From Fortiea contorta PCC 7126 (GTDB lineage: Bacteria; Cyanobacteriota; Cyanobacteriia; Cyanobacteriales; Nostocaceae): DNA of 64,000 nucleotides. The position numbers were made by a program, and so were the translations under genes. The stretch covers positions 124,001-188,000 of the forward strand of contig NZ_KB235931.1 of NCBI RefSeq assembly GCF_000332295.1, read 5' to 3'. How positions within the stretch are numbered: the first letter of the stretch is position 1; the number at the start of each line of letters is the position of its first letter. Under the pieces are notes generated by a model. The model was not told the origin of the DNA, did not search any database, and worked only from the letters and a program-made list of their open reading frames with translations. Positions 34,115 through 43,329 of this stretch are shown in pieces.

Positions 34115-35494
34115 ATGAACATTGAAAATGAGCAAAGGAAACAAGAACTGCGTGGGACGGGGAATTTAAACCCACCATCAACACTGACCACCCGAATTCG
34201 GGTGACTCAGACCCCACAAACTTTACTGTTCCCTGTTAAGATTTCCGTATTTTCTCTCACCAAAGCAGTTGTTCCCAAAGTTTTCTCCCATAAATGGGGA
34301 GTAACTGGTACAATGTCGATGCTGCTCAGGGTAAGCGCAGTGATATTTTTAGGAAGCTGTTCTGCCTTACCCGTGAAAACTATTGAAACTCAACCAAAAG
34401 ATACTCAAGCTGAAAATCCTACTGCTGCTCCCAATTTAGCCACAGTTCCGCCAGCAATTATCTCTACCTCTGGTAATCCGAATTTTGTAGTCAATGTAGT
34501 CCAAAATGTCGGATCTGCGGTAGTTCGCATCGATTCTTCTCGCACCGTGACTCTGCAATCAGACGAATTTGTAGATCCTTATTATCGGCGGTTTTTCGGC
34601 GAGGGTTCACCGTCGCAACCCAGACAGCGCACAGAACGGGGTAGCGGTTCTGGCTTTATCATCAACTCTTCTGGTCAAATTTTGACCAATTCCCATGTGG
34701 TAGATGGTGCTGACACTGTAACGGTTACACTCAAAGATGGGAGGTCTTTTGACGGCAAAGTGCTCGGTGAAGATCCGGTGACAGATGTAGCGGTTATCAG
34801 TATTGCAGCTCAGAATTTACCCACCTTAGCCACAGGTAATTCCGATGTGTTACAGCCAGGAGAGCCGGTGGTTGCAATTGGTAATCCTTTGGGGTTAAAT
34901 AATACTGTCACCGCTGGAATTATTAGTGCCACAGGTCGTTCTAGTAGTGACATTGGTGCTAGTGACAAGCGTGTTGATTTTTTGCAAACCGATGCAGCGA
35001 TTAACCCTGGAAACTCCGGGGGGCCATTGTTGAATATTCGGGGTGAGGTGATTGGGATGAACACAGCGATTATTCAAGGCGCCCAAGGTTTGGGATTTGC
35101 TATCCCCATCAACACTGTCCAAAGAGTTGCTCAGGAATTAATTGCTAAAGGTAGAGTTGATCATCCTTATTTGGGTGTGCAGATGGCGACCCTGACGCCG
35201 GAAATTAAGGAAAGAATTAATACTAGATTTGGCGATCGCGTTAATCTTACCGCAGACGAGGGCGTTTTATTGACTAATATCGTTCCCCGTTCACCTGCTG
35301 CTATTGCTGGGTTACAAATTGGTGATGTGATTCGCAGTATTAATAATCAGTCTGTCACCAAAGTTGAACAAGTTCAAAAATTAGTAGAAAATAGCAAAAT
35401 CGGCAATCGTTTACAAATGCAAATAGAGCGGAATGGACGAGTTTTGCAAGTTGGTGTGATTCCTGCTCCATTACCGATTAGGCGTGAAAGTTAA
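34115..35494 (+). CDS. HtrA/Deg-type serine protease (S1C, one PDZ domain)
   Basis: A trypsin-like protein-quality-control protease of the HhoA/HhoB/HtrA group, 459 residues from ATG 34115. The catalytic triad is visible as His194 (LTNSHVVDGAD), Asp224 (PVTDVAVI) and Ser301 (NPGNSGGPLL). A single PDZ domain follows (~360-450, VLLTNIVPRSPAAIAGLQIG). The start is uncertain: an internal ATG at 34313 would begin a clean lipoprotein signal (LLRVSAVIFLGSC), and a GGGGAG element precedes it. Either way the protease should act outside the cytoplasm, in the periplasm or at a membrane. Confidence 0.93.
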   Translation: MNIENEQRKQELRGTGNLNPPSTLTTRIRVTQTPQTLLFPVKISVFSLTKAVVPKVFSHKWGVTGTMSMLLRVSAVIFLGSCSALPVKTIETQPKDTQAENPTAAPNLATVPPAIISTSGNPNFVVNVVQNVGSAVVRIDSSRTVTLQSDEFVDPYYRRFFGEGSPSQPRQRTERGSGSGFIINSSGQILTNSHVVDGADTVTVTLKDGRSFDGKVLGEDPVTDVAVISIAAQNLPTLATGNSDVLQPGEPVVAIGNPLGLNNTVTAGIISATGRSSSDIGASDKRVDFLQTDAAINPGNSGGPLLNIRGEVIGMNTAIIQGAQGLGFAIPINTVQRVAQELIAKGRVDHPYLGVQMATLTPEIKERINTRFGDRVNLTADEGVLLTNIVPRSPAAIAGLQIGDVIRSINNQSVTKVEQVQKLVENSKIGNRLQMQIERNGRVLQVGVIPAPLPIRRES

Positions 35495-35632
35495 TCGTTA
35501 TTGGTTATGATTTATTTGTCATGCTGTGGGTGTCGCTACCCAAGGCTTGACACTACAAATATCGCCAGTCGTCTCAACGCCCAGAAACCTCGTCCGGCGC
35601 TGGATTAACCATCTCTCCAATAGATTTATCCT

Positions 35633-36166
35633 ATGACTGAATTACTCCCAATTATTCAATTAGGTAATCCCCAACTGCGTCAAAAGTCTGCTGTTGTGGA
35701 AAATATTCAAGATGAGAAAATACAACAACTGATTGACGATTTGATCGATAAAGTTGCTGAAGCTAACGGCGTGGGAATTGCGGCGCCTCAAATAGCAGCA
35801 TCATATCGTTTATTTATTGTTGCTTCTCGCCCGAATCCTCGGTATCCTCATGCTCCGGAAATGAAACCGACAGCGATGATTAATCCCCAAATTATCTCTC
35901 ATTCTGCGGAAATTGTTAAAGGTTGGGAGGGTTGTTTGAGTGTTCCTGGGATTAGAGGTTTAGTTCCTCGTTATCAAGCGATCGCTGTTGAGTATACTGA
36001 CCGCAATGGTGATTTGCAACAACAAGAATTAACTGATTTTGTAGCGCGGATTTTTCAACACGAATATGACCATCTCAATGGTATTTTATTTGTAGACCGT
36101 GTTGAAACTACTTTGGAAATGATGACAGAGCAAGAATATCAGCAGCGCATCGTTAACAATACTTAA
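35633..36166 (+). CDS. def: Peptide deformylase
   Basis: Removes the N-formyl group from nascent proteins. At 177 residues it is of normal length. The three PDF motifs are intact: GVGIAAPQ (motif 1), EGCLSVPGIRG with the metal-binding Cys (motif 2), and QHEYDHLNG, which has the HExxH-type HEYDH pattern (motif 3). It lies between the HtrA-type protease and the HMA2-like gene, with sizeable gaps on both sides, so it is probably transcribed alone. Confidence 0.97.
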   Translation: MTELLPIIQLGNPQLRQKSAVVENIQDEKIQQLIDDLIDKVAEANGVGIAAPQIAASYRLFIVASRPNPRYPHAPEMKPTAMINPQIISHSAEIVKGWEGCLSVPGIRGLVPRYQAIAVEYTDRNGDLQQQELTDFVARIFQHEYDHLNGILFVDRVETTLEMMTEQEYQQRIVNNT

Positions 36167-36308
36167 CTAGTATTATATTTCCACTCTGTAGGTGCAGCGA
36201 ACTGTAAAATAGGGGCTGAAAATAACTCTCAAGGAAGATATTTTAGTAACAGTAACAGGTTATGCTTAACCCGTTGTTAACTATTGCTTTGGTTTAGCTA
36301 TTAGGTAA

Positions 36309-36923
36309 ATGCCTAACAGTAATAGTAGTGGCGTGTATACCGATGAAGAAATAAAAGTTAATCAGAATCTTTGTGCAGCAGTTACCAAGTCAAGCAAAGA
36401 AACTGATATTTTTGCAGAGTGGAAATCTATTGATTTTTGGAAAGAACAATCGCTGGCGCTGATTCCTTTGTTCAGCGGATTAGCGGTGACGGGAGGTTTG
36501 AGAATCACAGGTTGGTTGTCGATTCCAGTTTATGTAATCACAGCGGATAGTACTCGTTGGTTAATTGCTTATTTGCAATCTCAAGTATCAGCACCAGCAA
36601 CAAATCCCAGTGTGGACATTAATCATCAAAAAAAATCTTTAAAAATTGCTTATAGTATTGTCCATGCTATTCCGGGAAGAATTAGGTTTCATGTACCTCA
36701 AATCGCTAGCGATCGCGCTTATGCACAGCGGCTAGAAAAGTTGTTACAAACTGATGCTAAAGTGATGAATGTGCGGGTGAATTATGGTGCTAGCTCAGTG
36801 GCGATCGCCTTTCAACCACAGGAAGTTAGCGTACCTTATTGGGTAACTTTTCTGGAGCTAGCTTTGCAGACAAATTGTTCTCAAATTGTTGATATCCAAA
36901 ACCAAGATTTGTCTGGTGTGTGA
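36309..36923 (+). CDS. HMA2-like domain membrane-associated protein
   Basis: A 204-residue protein. After a polar N-terminus a hydrophobic region spans ~49-82 (LALIPLFSGLAVTGGLRITG, then WLSIPVYVIT). The C-terminal half is a ferredoxin-like HMA-type domain beginning YSIVHAIPGRIRFHVPQIAS and including KVMNVRVNYGASSVAIAF. The metal-binding CxxC of true heavy-metal-associated domains is absent; the loop position has IPGRIRFHV, as in the HMA2 family. It is followed on the same strand by a DUF5132 protein and a second HMA2-like protein, a recurring association in bacteria. Function unknown; protein-protein contact in a membrane complex is one possibility. Confidence 0.7.
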   Translation: MPNSNSSGVYTDEEIKVNQNLCAAVTKSSKETDIFAEWKSIDFWKEQSLALIPLFSGLAVTGGLRITGWLSIPVYVITADSTRWLIAYLQSQVSAPATNPSVDINHQKKSLKIAYSIVHAIPGRIRFHVPQIASDRAYAQRLEKLLQTDAKVMNVRVNYGASSVAIAFQPQEVSVPYWVTFLELALQTNCSQIVDIQNQDLSGV

Positions 36924-37311
36924 GAGACAATGAAGTATTCATCTTTGTCTTATTGTTTGGCTAGTTTAGCAAATTTAGCAACGACATTCTACAGTTCTGA
37001 AATTAATAGTAATAAACTTCTATAATTGGTGCTAGTAGTAATGCTCAACTTCAAGTTACAATGAGTATAGAAATACTTTGTGCTCAATCTGCAAACACAC
37101 AACCAAAAAAGCTCTACCATTAGCAAGATGAAAGCAACATCTTGACTAGAATATTCTGAAAAGCTTGCAAATAGTTTTTGGCGTCGCCGATTAAAAATAT
37201 GAATTTACCTCACGACCCATAGACGCAAAGGTACGAAAAAAGATAATTTTGGCACTTCATATTCTGACACAGCGAAGCCGAATTCTCTAACTAATAGGAG
37301 GTCATTTAATT
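36924..37311. other. Intergenic region, no gene seen
   Basis: An imperfect hairpin (GACAATGAAGTATTCATCTT then TGTC) lies at ~36928-36951, just after the HMA2-like stop. It could attenuate transcription. The rest is AT-rich and probably contains the promoter of the DUF5132 gene, which has a strong AGGAGG site. Confidence 0.45.
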
Positions 37312-37620
37312 ATGGCACTTAAAATTACTGACTTTGTAGAAGATGCTGGCGCTCCTGGGATTATAGCCGGAATTGGAGCAGTTTTATTAGCACCTGTCTT
37401 AGTTCCCGTCGTTACCGGTATTGGTAAACCGATAGCTAAATCTCTCATCAAAGGCTCAATTGTCGCTTATGAGAAAAGCAAGGGTGCATTTGCAGAACTA
37501 GGCGAAACCTGGGAAGACATTATAGCTGAAGCGCGAGCCGAACTGGCTGAATCCAAAGAGTCAGCAGCATTTGAAACCACACTCACTCCTGGTGAAAGTG
37601 CGCCAGAACACGGGGGATAG
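37312..37620 (+). CDS. DUF5132 domain-containing protein
   Basis: A 102-residue protein with one long Gly/Val/Pro-rich hydrophobic stretch (PGIIAGIGAVLLAPVLVPVV, residues ~15-34). An amphipathic, acidic C-terminal region follows (WEDIIAEARAELAESKES). This matches the DUF5132 family, small proteins found next to HMA2-like proteins in several bacterial phyla. Its role is unknown; membrane insertion or shell-like assembly are conjectures. A perfect AGGAGG lies about ten bases before the ATG, so expression may be strong. Confidence 0.78.
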   Translation: MALKITDFVEDAGAPGIIAGIGAVLLAPVLVPVVTGIGKPIAKSLIKGSIVAYEKSKGAFAELGETWEDIIAEARAELAESKESAAFETTLTPGESAPEHGG

Positions 37621-37627
37621 GAATTAA

Positions 37628-37792
37628 GAGGTGGGGAGGTGGGGAGGTGGGGTGATGGGGAGTGTGGGGAGTGTGGCGAGAAAAAGAATTAAAGAATTTA
37701 TGCTTACGCTTGTGATCTTCTCAGTTTTCCCACACTTCCCCCTCTTCCCACACCTCCCACACTTCCCCCTCTTCCCTCACCCCTCACCCGCT
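37628..37792. repeat. Repeat element copy C: G-rich arm, conserved core (reversed), C-rich arm
   Basis: A G-rich array (GAGGTGGGGAGGTGGGG, then GGGGAGTGTGGGGAGTGTGG) is followed by the conserved core in reverse orientation, including GAATTTATGCTTACGCTTGT at 37694-37713. A C-rich array (TTCCCCCTCTTCCCACACCT type) comes next. The core matches that of the copies at 21.8 and 56.6 kb over about 50 bp. It separates the DUF5132 gene from the second HMA2-like gene. Confidence 0.9.
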
Positions 37793-37818
37793 AAATCAAC
37801 TAATTTGGGAGGACAGCG

Positions 37819-38376
37819 GTGACAAATAATTATCGATATCTGGCGAAAATACGCCATGTTAAAGAGAAAACCAGCTTCCAAACGCCTACTAAACCTATAC
37901 CTATAAAAATTATTAGTGATACTCCAGGGCGGTTACGGTTGCGAGTGGCGCCGTGCGATCGTCAATCTGAAAAAATGCAGCCTATCGTCGATAAGTTAGC
38001 GGCGCAACCAGGCGTTAATCAAGTTACCACGAATATGCAACATGGAAGTATTTTAATTGATCATGATGATAGTCGAGAAAATATTATTGCCACACTTCTA
38101 GATATAGGAATAATTTTCGGCGATATTGCCGAAGGAAATTCAGAAGCTGCAGCAGGTATTACCAATGCGGTGCTTGATTTAAACCAACGCGTTCAACAAA
38201 CAACGATGGGATCTGTAGACTTGCGGGTGCTTTTTCCTCTGGGACTGAGCATCTTAGCTTTCAGACAATTACTTGTCAAAGGTCTGCAATTTGAGGTGAT
38301 TCCTTGGTATGTGTTGGGGTGGTATGCTTTCGACAGTTTTATGAAATTGAACCGCACTAGTCAACTGAACAAATAA
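37819..38376 (+). CDS. HMA2-like domain protein
   Basis: A 185-residue protein starting at GTG 37819, with GGGAGGA about seven bases upstream. Its N-terminal half is an HMA-like fold (PIKIISDTPGRLRLRVAPCD, then GVNQVTTNMQHGSILIDHDD). The second half has an Ala-rich helical region and two hydrophobic segments (VLFPLGLSILAFRQLLV and EVIPWYVLGWYAFDSFM). It lacks CxxC. It shares the PGRIR/PGRLR signature with the 36309-36923 protein. The shared context with DUF5132 suggests one functional module. Confidence 0.72.
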   Translation: MTNNYRYLAKIRHVKEKTSFQTPTKPIPIKIISDTPGRLRLRVAPCDRQSEKMQPIVDKLAAQPGVNQVTTNMQHGSILIDHDDSRENIIATLLDIGIIFGDIAEGNSEAAAGITNAVLDLNQRVQQTTMGSVDLRVLFPLGLSILAFRQLLVKGLQFEVIPWYVLGWYAFDSFMKLNRTSQLNK

Positions 38377-38450
38377 AAAATACCCGATCCATTTTGTCAA
38401 GGTACAAATTTTGTGATCTACTGATAGTAGTTGCACAAAGATTTTAGGCC

Positions 38451-40619
38451 ATGACACACCCAGATCAAGTTTATCCTGAACTTTGCCAGGCTGTTTTTTA
38501 CGAACAGGTTAATAGTGATATTAGTGATGGGTTGCAATTAATTAGCACCCAGCAATATGATTTGGCGCTAAAAACATATTATCAAGCGTTGAAATATACT
38601 GCACTCCTCACCCACAGGGAACAACGGGAATCGGCGATCGCTAATCTGGTGCGCGATGAAAATTTTACCCTTGTACCCTTGACTCAGCTTCCATACCAGG
38701 AACAAAATCAGTGGATTGAGTGGTTTTTAGAAGTGCAACAGTATGTGCTGAGTTGGGGTACAGATGGGAGTTTAGCGATCGCCCAAACTTTGAGAAAATT
38801 AGCCAAGGGTTTGCAAATTCTCAGACGAATTGATCAGGGCGCGATCGCTCTCCAACAAGCCACACTCGCAGCGCTTCAGATTCCCGAACCCATGAACCGC
38901 GCCGATGAATTTATCCAAATCGCCACCGGTTGGTTGCAATTCCACCGCCAAGCAGCAGCAGAACAAGCACTCAACCAAGCTCTGAGCGCCGTTGAACAAA
39001 TTCAAAGTGATGATCCTTTTGCGAAATGGAACTATCAGTCACCCATCGCCTCACTCTATATTCGAGTTGGTTTACCGCAAAGCGCCTTGACAATTTTCAA
39101 AAATAATGCTCAAGATAATGCTCAAGAACTGTATTTAAATATAATTCGTCAAGAGGTCGTGCGTGACGCCCTCAACAGAAAACAAATATTATTTGCTCAA
39201 ACAGTCACCGCCCAAATTACAGAGGCTGAATACCAAGCCCAAGCTTTAGTAGAAATAGCAATTTATTGGGCAAACCATCACCACATGAGCCGCGCTAATC
39301 GCTTGTTTTTTCAAGCCTTGCAGCGGGTAGCGTCAGCAGAGCGGGCTGACGCCATACAATCAACATTAATTCAAACTTACACCAAAGCGGGTCAAATTAA
39401 TATCGCCCTCAACGCCGCGCAAAAACTCACCCAGCATGAACCGAAAGCCGTAGCTCTGGGTGCGATCGCCGTCGCTTACAGTCAAGCTAAACAAACCCAA
39501 CAGGCGCAAAAAGTGTTGGTACAACTGACGGATTTAATTAAATCTGCAACCGCTGTGAGTGAGGTTGGTTACGTGGCGAGTATTTTGCACAATGCAGTGA
39601 ATGCACAACAGTATGATTTAGCGATCGCCATTTTGAATCTGATTCCCACCAATATGGATTTTCTTTCGCAACCGAGTTGGTATCGCCAAATTGTTCAAGC
39701 CCCTCTACAGGCGCGCCAAATTAACAAAGCCTTGCAATTGGCAAAACAGATACCTAATAATGTTTGGCCAGAGGAACGCAATGGACACTTGCGAGACATA
39801 GCGATCGCCTACGGGAATGCTAAACAGTGGTATCAAGCCACGCAAGTTGCAGCACAAATTGACAACACTATTAGTAATCCGTTTCAAATATTAACACGGA
39901 CAGAATTAGCGGCGATCGCACCCACTCCAGAGGAATTCACCACTCAAATTCAGGCGGCGATTAGACAAACACAAAAGCTAGAACCAATTGCCCAAAAAGC
40001 TTTAGGATTAACTGCGATCGCCCAAGCTTATCTGCGTTTCGGCGATGGAGAACAAACAGAATCTTTCCTCAAACAAGCGATCGCTACTATACAGCAGGTA
40101 GAAGATGAATACACACGCGGTGATTTGATTGCACAGATGACCAATTATCTCATCCAACAAAGACAGTATAGTGCTGCTTTAACGATGGCACAGGCTCATT
40201 CTGTTCCCTATTTGCGGGAATCAAGCTACAACTCTATCTTCTATCCCGCACTGGAATGTTACGCCTTTTATGTCGCCTTACAAGTAGTTGAACATAACTC
40301 CTTACCGGATACTAAAGCATCGCAACTACTAGCGATCGCCAAAACCTACCTACAACTGGGAAGAAATGAAGACGCGATATCGTTACTAGATCGTGCTTTT
40401 AGCGTAGCGCAGCAAATAGCCGACCCAGAAACCCGGATGATTCAGGTTAGCGAGTATACACAAATAGATGATGAAAGCGATCGCGCCCATCAATACACCC
40501 GTTTAGTTAAACTATATGTCGCCCTAGGAAAACCAGAACAAGCCCAACAAGTAGTAGAAAAAGCCCAAGCTTCAACATTACGAGACTACCTACAAGCTTG
40601 GATTAGCTGTTATAACTAA
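38451..40619 (+). CDS. TPR/alpha-solenoid repeat protein, unknown function
   Basis: A 722-residue protein with no signal peptide, so probably cytoplasmic. It is built almost wholly of helical hairpins of ~34-37 residues. Recurrent motifs include LQLISTQQYDLALKTYYQAL, TLIQTYTKAGQINIALNAAQ, LLAIAKTYLQLGRNEDAISL and LYVALGKPEQAQQVVEKAQA. Such solenoids usually act as protein-binding scaffolds. No catalytic domain is visible. It begins 74 bp after the HMA2-like gene on the same strand and may be transcribed with it. Confidence 0.85.
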   Translation: MTHPDQVYPELCQAVFYEQVNSDISDGLQLISTQQYDLALKTYYQALKYTALLTHREQRESAIANLVRDENFTLVPLTQLPYQEQNQWIEWFLEVQQYVLSWGTDGSLAIAQTLRKLAKGLQILRRIDQGAIALQQATLAALQIPEPMNRADEFIQIATGWLQFHRQAAAEQALNQALSAVEQIQSDDPFAKWNYQSPIASLYIRVGLPQSALTIFKNNAQDNAQELYLNIIRQEVVRDALNRKQILFAQTVTAQITEAEYQAQALVEIAIYWANHHHMSRANRLFFQALQRVASAERADAIQSTLIQTYTKAGQINIALNAAQKLTQHEPKAVALGAIAVAYSQAKQTQQAQKVLVQLTDLIKSATAVSEVGYVASILHNAVNAQQYDLAIAILNLIPTNMDFLSQPSWYRQIVQAPLQARQINKALQLAKQIPNNVWPEERNGHLRDIAIAYGNAKQWYQATQVAAQIDNTISNPFQILTRTELAAIAPTPEEFTTQIQAAIRQTQKLEPIAQKALGLTAIAQAYLRFGDGEQTESFLKQAIATIQQVEDEYTRGDLIAQMTNYLIQQRQYSAALTMAQAHSVPYLRESSYNSIFYPALECYAFYVALQVVEHNSLPDTKASQLLAIAKTYLQLGRNEDAISLLDRAFSVAQQIADPETRMIQVSEYTQIDDESDRAHQYTRLVKLYVALGKPEQAQQVVEKAQASTLRDYLQAWISCYN

Positions 40620-40658
40620 TTCGCGTCCGCGTCTCCTACACAACGATCTCAGCCCCAT

Positions 40659-40696
40659 AAAAAAGCGGGTTAACCGCTATATACATGGTTAACCCG
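40659..40696 (-). terminator. Intrinsic terminator of ycf35
   Basis: CGGGTTAACC (40666-40675) pairs perfectly with GGTTAACCCG (40687-40696) around an 11-base loop. Read on the minus strand, the hairpin is followed by GC and six T (40659-40664). It ends the ycf35 transcript and may also stop the convergent TPR gene. Confidence 0.8.
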
Positions 40697-40725
40697 TTTA
40701 GCTTTGGGAACGCGCAGAGAAATTG

Positions 40726-41076
40726 TTATTGCAATACCAATTTCACATTGGCGTTTTGCAGACCGCGCTGTTTTACTTCAGCCAAGGTCTTGTTAACTGC
40801 ATACTTTTGGTTGATTGAGTTGATCAATTCGGTTTGGTTGTGCTTTTTAGCAACACCCCACAAGTCAGCGATTAGGTCAAAAGAACCATCGCTGTTGCGA
40901 GACCAGCCGAGGTCATATTCACCTTCCAACATGGCAACGATATCAGAACGGACGCGCTGACCGTTATAACCACGAACATCAGCTTCAGTCTTTACGCTGA
41001 TACCGAGGTCGCGCAAGGAAGCTTTGAGGATTTCGGCATCGGTGATCTTGGTGCGCAGAGTGCTAAAATGAGACAT
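40726..41076 (-). CDS. ycf35: Ycf35 / DUF1257 family protein
   Basis: A 116-residue protein from the ATG at 41076 (MSHFSTLRTKITDAEILKAS), chosen because GGAGG precedes it by about eight bases. The upstream in-frame ATG at 41181 would add 35 unconserved residues. It matches the Ycf35/DUF1257 family found in cyanobacteria and algal plastids: LRDLGISVKTEADVRGYNGQ, FDLIADLWGVAKKHNQTELI and a C-terminal VNKTLAEVKQRGL. The biochemical role is not known. It follows ycf46 on the same strand and ends at a strong intrinsic terminator. Confidence 0.9.
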   Translation of the reverse strand: MSHFSTLRTKITDAEILKASLRDLGISVKTEADVRGYNGQRVRSDIVAMLEGEYDLGWSRNSDGSFDLIADLWGVAKKHNQTELINSINQKYAVNKTLAEVKQRGLQNANVKLVLQ

Positions 41077-41192
41077 TTGGGTTTCCTCCAATGAGAAGAT
41101 TGATGAGAAAAACGACAACGGTTTGTTTTTGGGGAAGCCGCGCTTAGGTGGAAGCGGCTGTTTTGTCAAAACTGCTAGCAAAAACTGCTAGC

Positions 41193-41219
41193 CTTTGCCC
41201 CTGGGTTAGCAGGGGAAAG
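41193..41219. terminator. Hairpin between ycf46 and ycf35
   Basis: CTTTGCCCCTG (41193-41203) pairs with CAGGGGAAAG (41210-41219) with one bulge. It lies four bases past the ycf46 stop on the minus strand. There is no tight T-tract, so it may be an attenuator or an RNA-processing signal. Directly beside it is a 13-bp direct duplication of AAAACTGCTAGC. Confidence 0.4.
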
Positions 41220-41222
41220 CTT

Positions 41223-42734
41223 TTAAAACTCCATTCGCTGATACTCAGCAACGGAGGATGCTGCGGGTCGGGCGCGCTGTCTGGCCCAGTCTCTTAAAGC
41301 TGTCACCTGTTCTTGCATCGTTCGAGACAGCGGTAAAGTTGACTTTAGCGCAGCAATAATATCTAGTTGGGTGAACTCCCGATCTTGGGCAAAAGCTTCG
41401 TACATGGCCGCGACGATCGCTTGTTCAATTTCTGCTCCAGAGAAGCCGTCAGACATCTTCGCTAGTTGTTCCAGGTCAAATCTAGCAATATCTTCACGCC
41501 GCTTTGTGAGGTGGATGTTGAATATATCCTGCCTTTCTTCCGGGGTGGGCAGATCCACAAAGAAAATTTCATCAAAACGTCCTTTTCGCAAGAACTCTCC
41601 TGGTAAGCGCTCAACTCTATTAGCTGTCGCCATCACAAACACAGGCGATTTCTTTTCTTGCATCCAGGTCAGGAAAGAACCAAAAATGCGACTGGAAGTC
41701 CCGCCGTCTGAGTCACCAGAACCAGCGCTACCCGCAAAGGACTTATCCAACTCATCAATAAATAGAATTGTTGGTGAAATTGATTCTGCCGTCTTTAGGG
41801 CGTTACGCAGATTTGCCTCACTCCGACCCACCATTGAGCCGTCGTAGACTCTCCCCATATCTAAGCGCAGAATTGGCAACCCCCACAACCGGGAAGTAGT
41901 CTTGGCGATCAATGATTTACCACACCCCGGAACACCTAAAATTAGCATCCCTTTAGGTTGAGGTAAGCCATACTCCCTTGCTCTTTCTGTAAAAGCGTTG
42001 GAGCGTTGCTTCAGCCATTTTTTCAACTCTTCCAAGCCACCAACAGCATCAATAGTTTCATCCTCTTCGATGTACTCTAGGATGCCATTGCGCCTAATCA
42101 GTTGCTTTTTCTCAGATAAAACTATGTCTACTTCATCTTCCGTCAACCGCCCTGTCGTCACCTGCGCCTTACGATAGACTTTTTCCGCTTCATCTTTAGT
42201 TAGACCCAGAGCTGCTCGCAGAAGCTTTTCTCTGGCCTCGGTGGTCAGCCGTCGTCCACGATTTTGATCTATATGGTGTGTCAAAACTTTGTTTAACTCA
42301 GCCATGTCTGGCAATGTAAAATCCAGCACTACGACTTCTTTTTCCAGTTCAATAGGCACTTGTTGCACTGGTGACATCAATATGATGTTTTTCTGCATTC
42401 CTTTGAAACTGGCGATCGCATCGCGCAACGATCTTGTTGTCGCAGGCGCATCAATAAATGGATGTAAATCTTTAAGTATAAATATACCGGGTTCTCTTTG
42501 CCGGATAATCCACTCAATGGCCGCCTCCGGCGAAACGGTATTGTGTTGGGTGACATTCCGGGGTTGACCATACTCCACGATGCCGTGTGTTACCGTCCAA
42601 ACAAAGACTCGGCGTTGGGGTTTTAACAATTGGGCGATGGTGGAAATTGCTTGCTCGGCCCGCTCTTCCTCGGAGGTCACAAGGTAGATTAAAGGGTATT
42701 GAGCTTGAATTAAAATATTGAGCTCTTCTTTCAT
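41223..42734 (-). CDS. ycf46: Ycf46-type AAA+ ATPase
   Basis: A 503-residue AAA+ protein of the Ycf46 family shared by cyanobacteria and red-lineage plastids. An N-terminal degenerate ATPase-like half (LIYLVTSEEERAEQAISTIA to ~residue 170) precedes the canonical AAA+ module. That has Walker A LGVPGCGKSLIAKT, Walker B TILFIDELDKSF and sensor/arginine finger region MATANRVERLPGEFLRKGRF. It may act as a remodelling ATPase; some reports link cyanobacterial Ycf46 to inorganic-carbon regulation. It precedes ycf35 and follows the ribbon-helix-helix gene on the same strand. Confidence 0.93.
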   Translation of the reverse strand: MKEELNILIQAQYPLIYLVTSEEERAEQAISTIAQLLKPQRRVFVWTVTHGIVEYGQPRNVTQHNTVSPEAAIEWIIRQREPGIFILKDLHPFIDAPATTRSLRDAIASFKGMQKNIILMSPVQQVPIELEKEVVVLDFTLPDMAELNKVLTHHIDQNRGRRLTTEAREKLLRAALGLTKDEAEKVYRKAQVTTGRLTEDEVDIVLSEKKQLIRRNGILEYIEEDETIDAVGGLEELKKWLKQRSNAFTERAREYGLPQPKGMLILGVPGCGKSLIAKTTSRLWGLPILRLDMGRVYDGSMVGRSEANLRNALKTAESISPTILFIDELDKSFAGSAGSGDSDGGTSSRIFGSFLTWMQEKKSPVFVMATANRVERLPGEFLRKGRFDEIFFVDLPTPEERQDIFNIHLTKRREDIARFDLEQLAKMSDGFSGAEIEQAIVAAMYEAFAQDREFTQLDIIAALKSTLPLSRTMQEQVTALRDWARQRARPAASSVAEYQRMEF

Positions 42735-42826
42735 ACATCGACCTACTCGAGACCTTAGTACACTACAGACATCGTTTGTTGAAAACGACCACCGAATTAT
42801 AAGTTACTCAATCTATAACTCTTAAC

Positions 42827-43180
42827 TTAACAAGGAACTAACTCTTCCTCTCCTTTGGGATGGGCTTCATTTTCCTCCCTTTCATCAACGGAAATATGGT
42901 CTTGGTCAATTATGCCCGGTTGATCACCTAAGCCAACTAATTCTCCGTTACGTAGTATGAGCGAACTTTCACAATTGGGACAAGAATAAACTCTATGAGT
43001 CCGTCCATAGGTAGAAGCTTCCAGTTCCTCAACCAACTCTGAATTGGCCAAGTAGAAGGATAAGGCACGTTCGGCTAGTTCTGACATTGGTTCGGAATCA
43101 ATGGCTGCTCGAATCTTCAGTCTTTTGTGTAGTTCTGGCGATAAATACAAAGTAACTTTTTGCCTAGTTTGCGGTTGCAT
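42827..43180 (-). CDS. Ribbon-helix-helix (CopG-like) protein with C-terminal CPNC motif
   Basis: A 117-residue protein. Residues 5-50 match a CopG/MetJ ribbon-helix-helix DNA-binding domain (QKVTLYLSPELHKRLKIRAA, then SELAERALSFYLAN). The C-terminal half contains RVYSCPNCESSLILRNGELV and an acidic tail. It may be a DNA-binding regulator with a small, possibly metal-binding, second module. It is upstream of ycf46 by about 90 bp on the same strand. There is no toxin partner next to it, so a toxin-antitoxin role is not supported. Confidence 0.75.
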   Translation of the reverse strand: MQPQTRQKVTLYLSPELHKRLKIRAAIDSEPMSELAERALSFYLANSELVEELEASTYGRTHRVYSCPNCESSLILRNGELVGLGDQPGIIDQDHISVDEREENEAHPKGEEELVPC

Positions 43181-43329
43181 ATAACTCTTCGATGGCCTTA
43201 CCCGGGTATGTATATTACGTTATCGACTATATTGTGACTTGTCAAGACGGTAAAACGTTTTGACGGCAGTTTTGTTACATTTATTTACAATAGTCTAGAT
43301 TTGGCTAATTAGTCAACTCAAAATTGCGG

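Noticed and set aside
37631-37822. 63-residue open frame after the DUF5132 gene
   Set aside because: It lies wholly in repeat copy C, and its sequence is dictated by the repeat.
42827-43180. Ribbon-helix-helix protein as a toxin-antitoxin antitoxin
   Set aside because: No toxin gene is adjacent and the protein has an extra C-terminal CPNC module.
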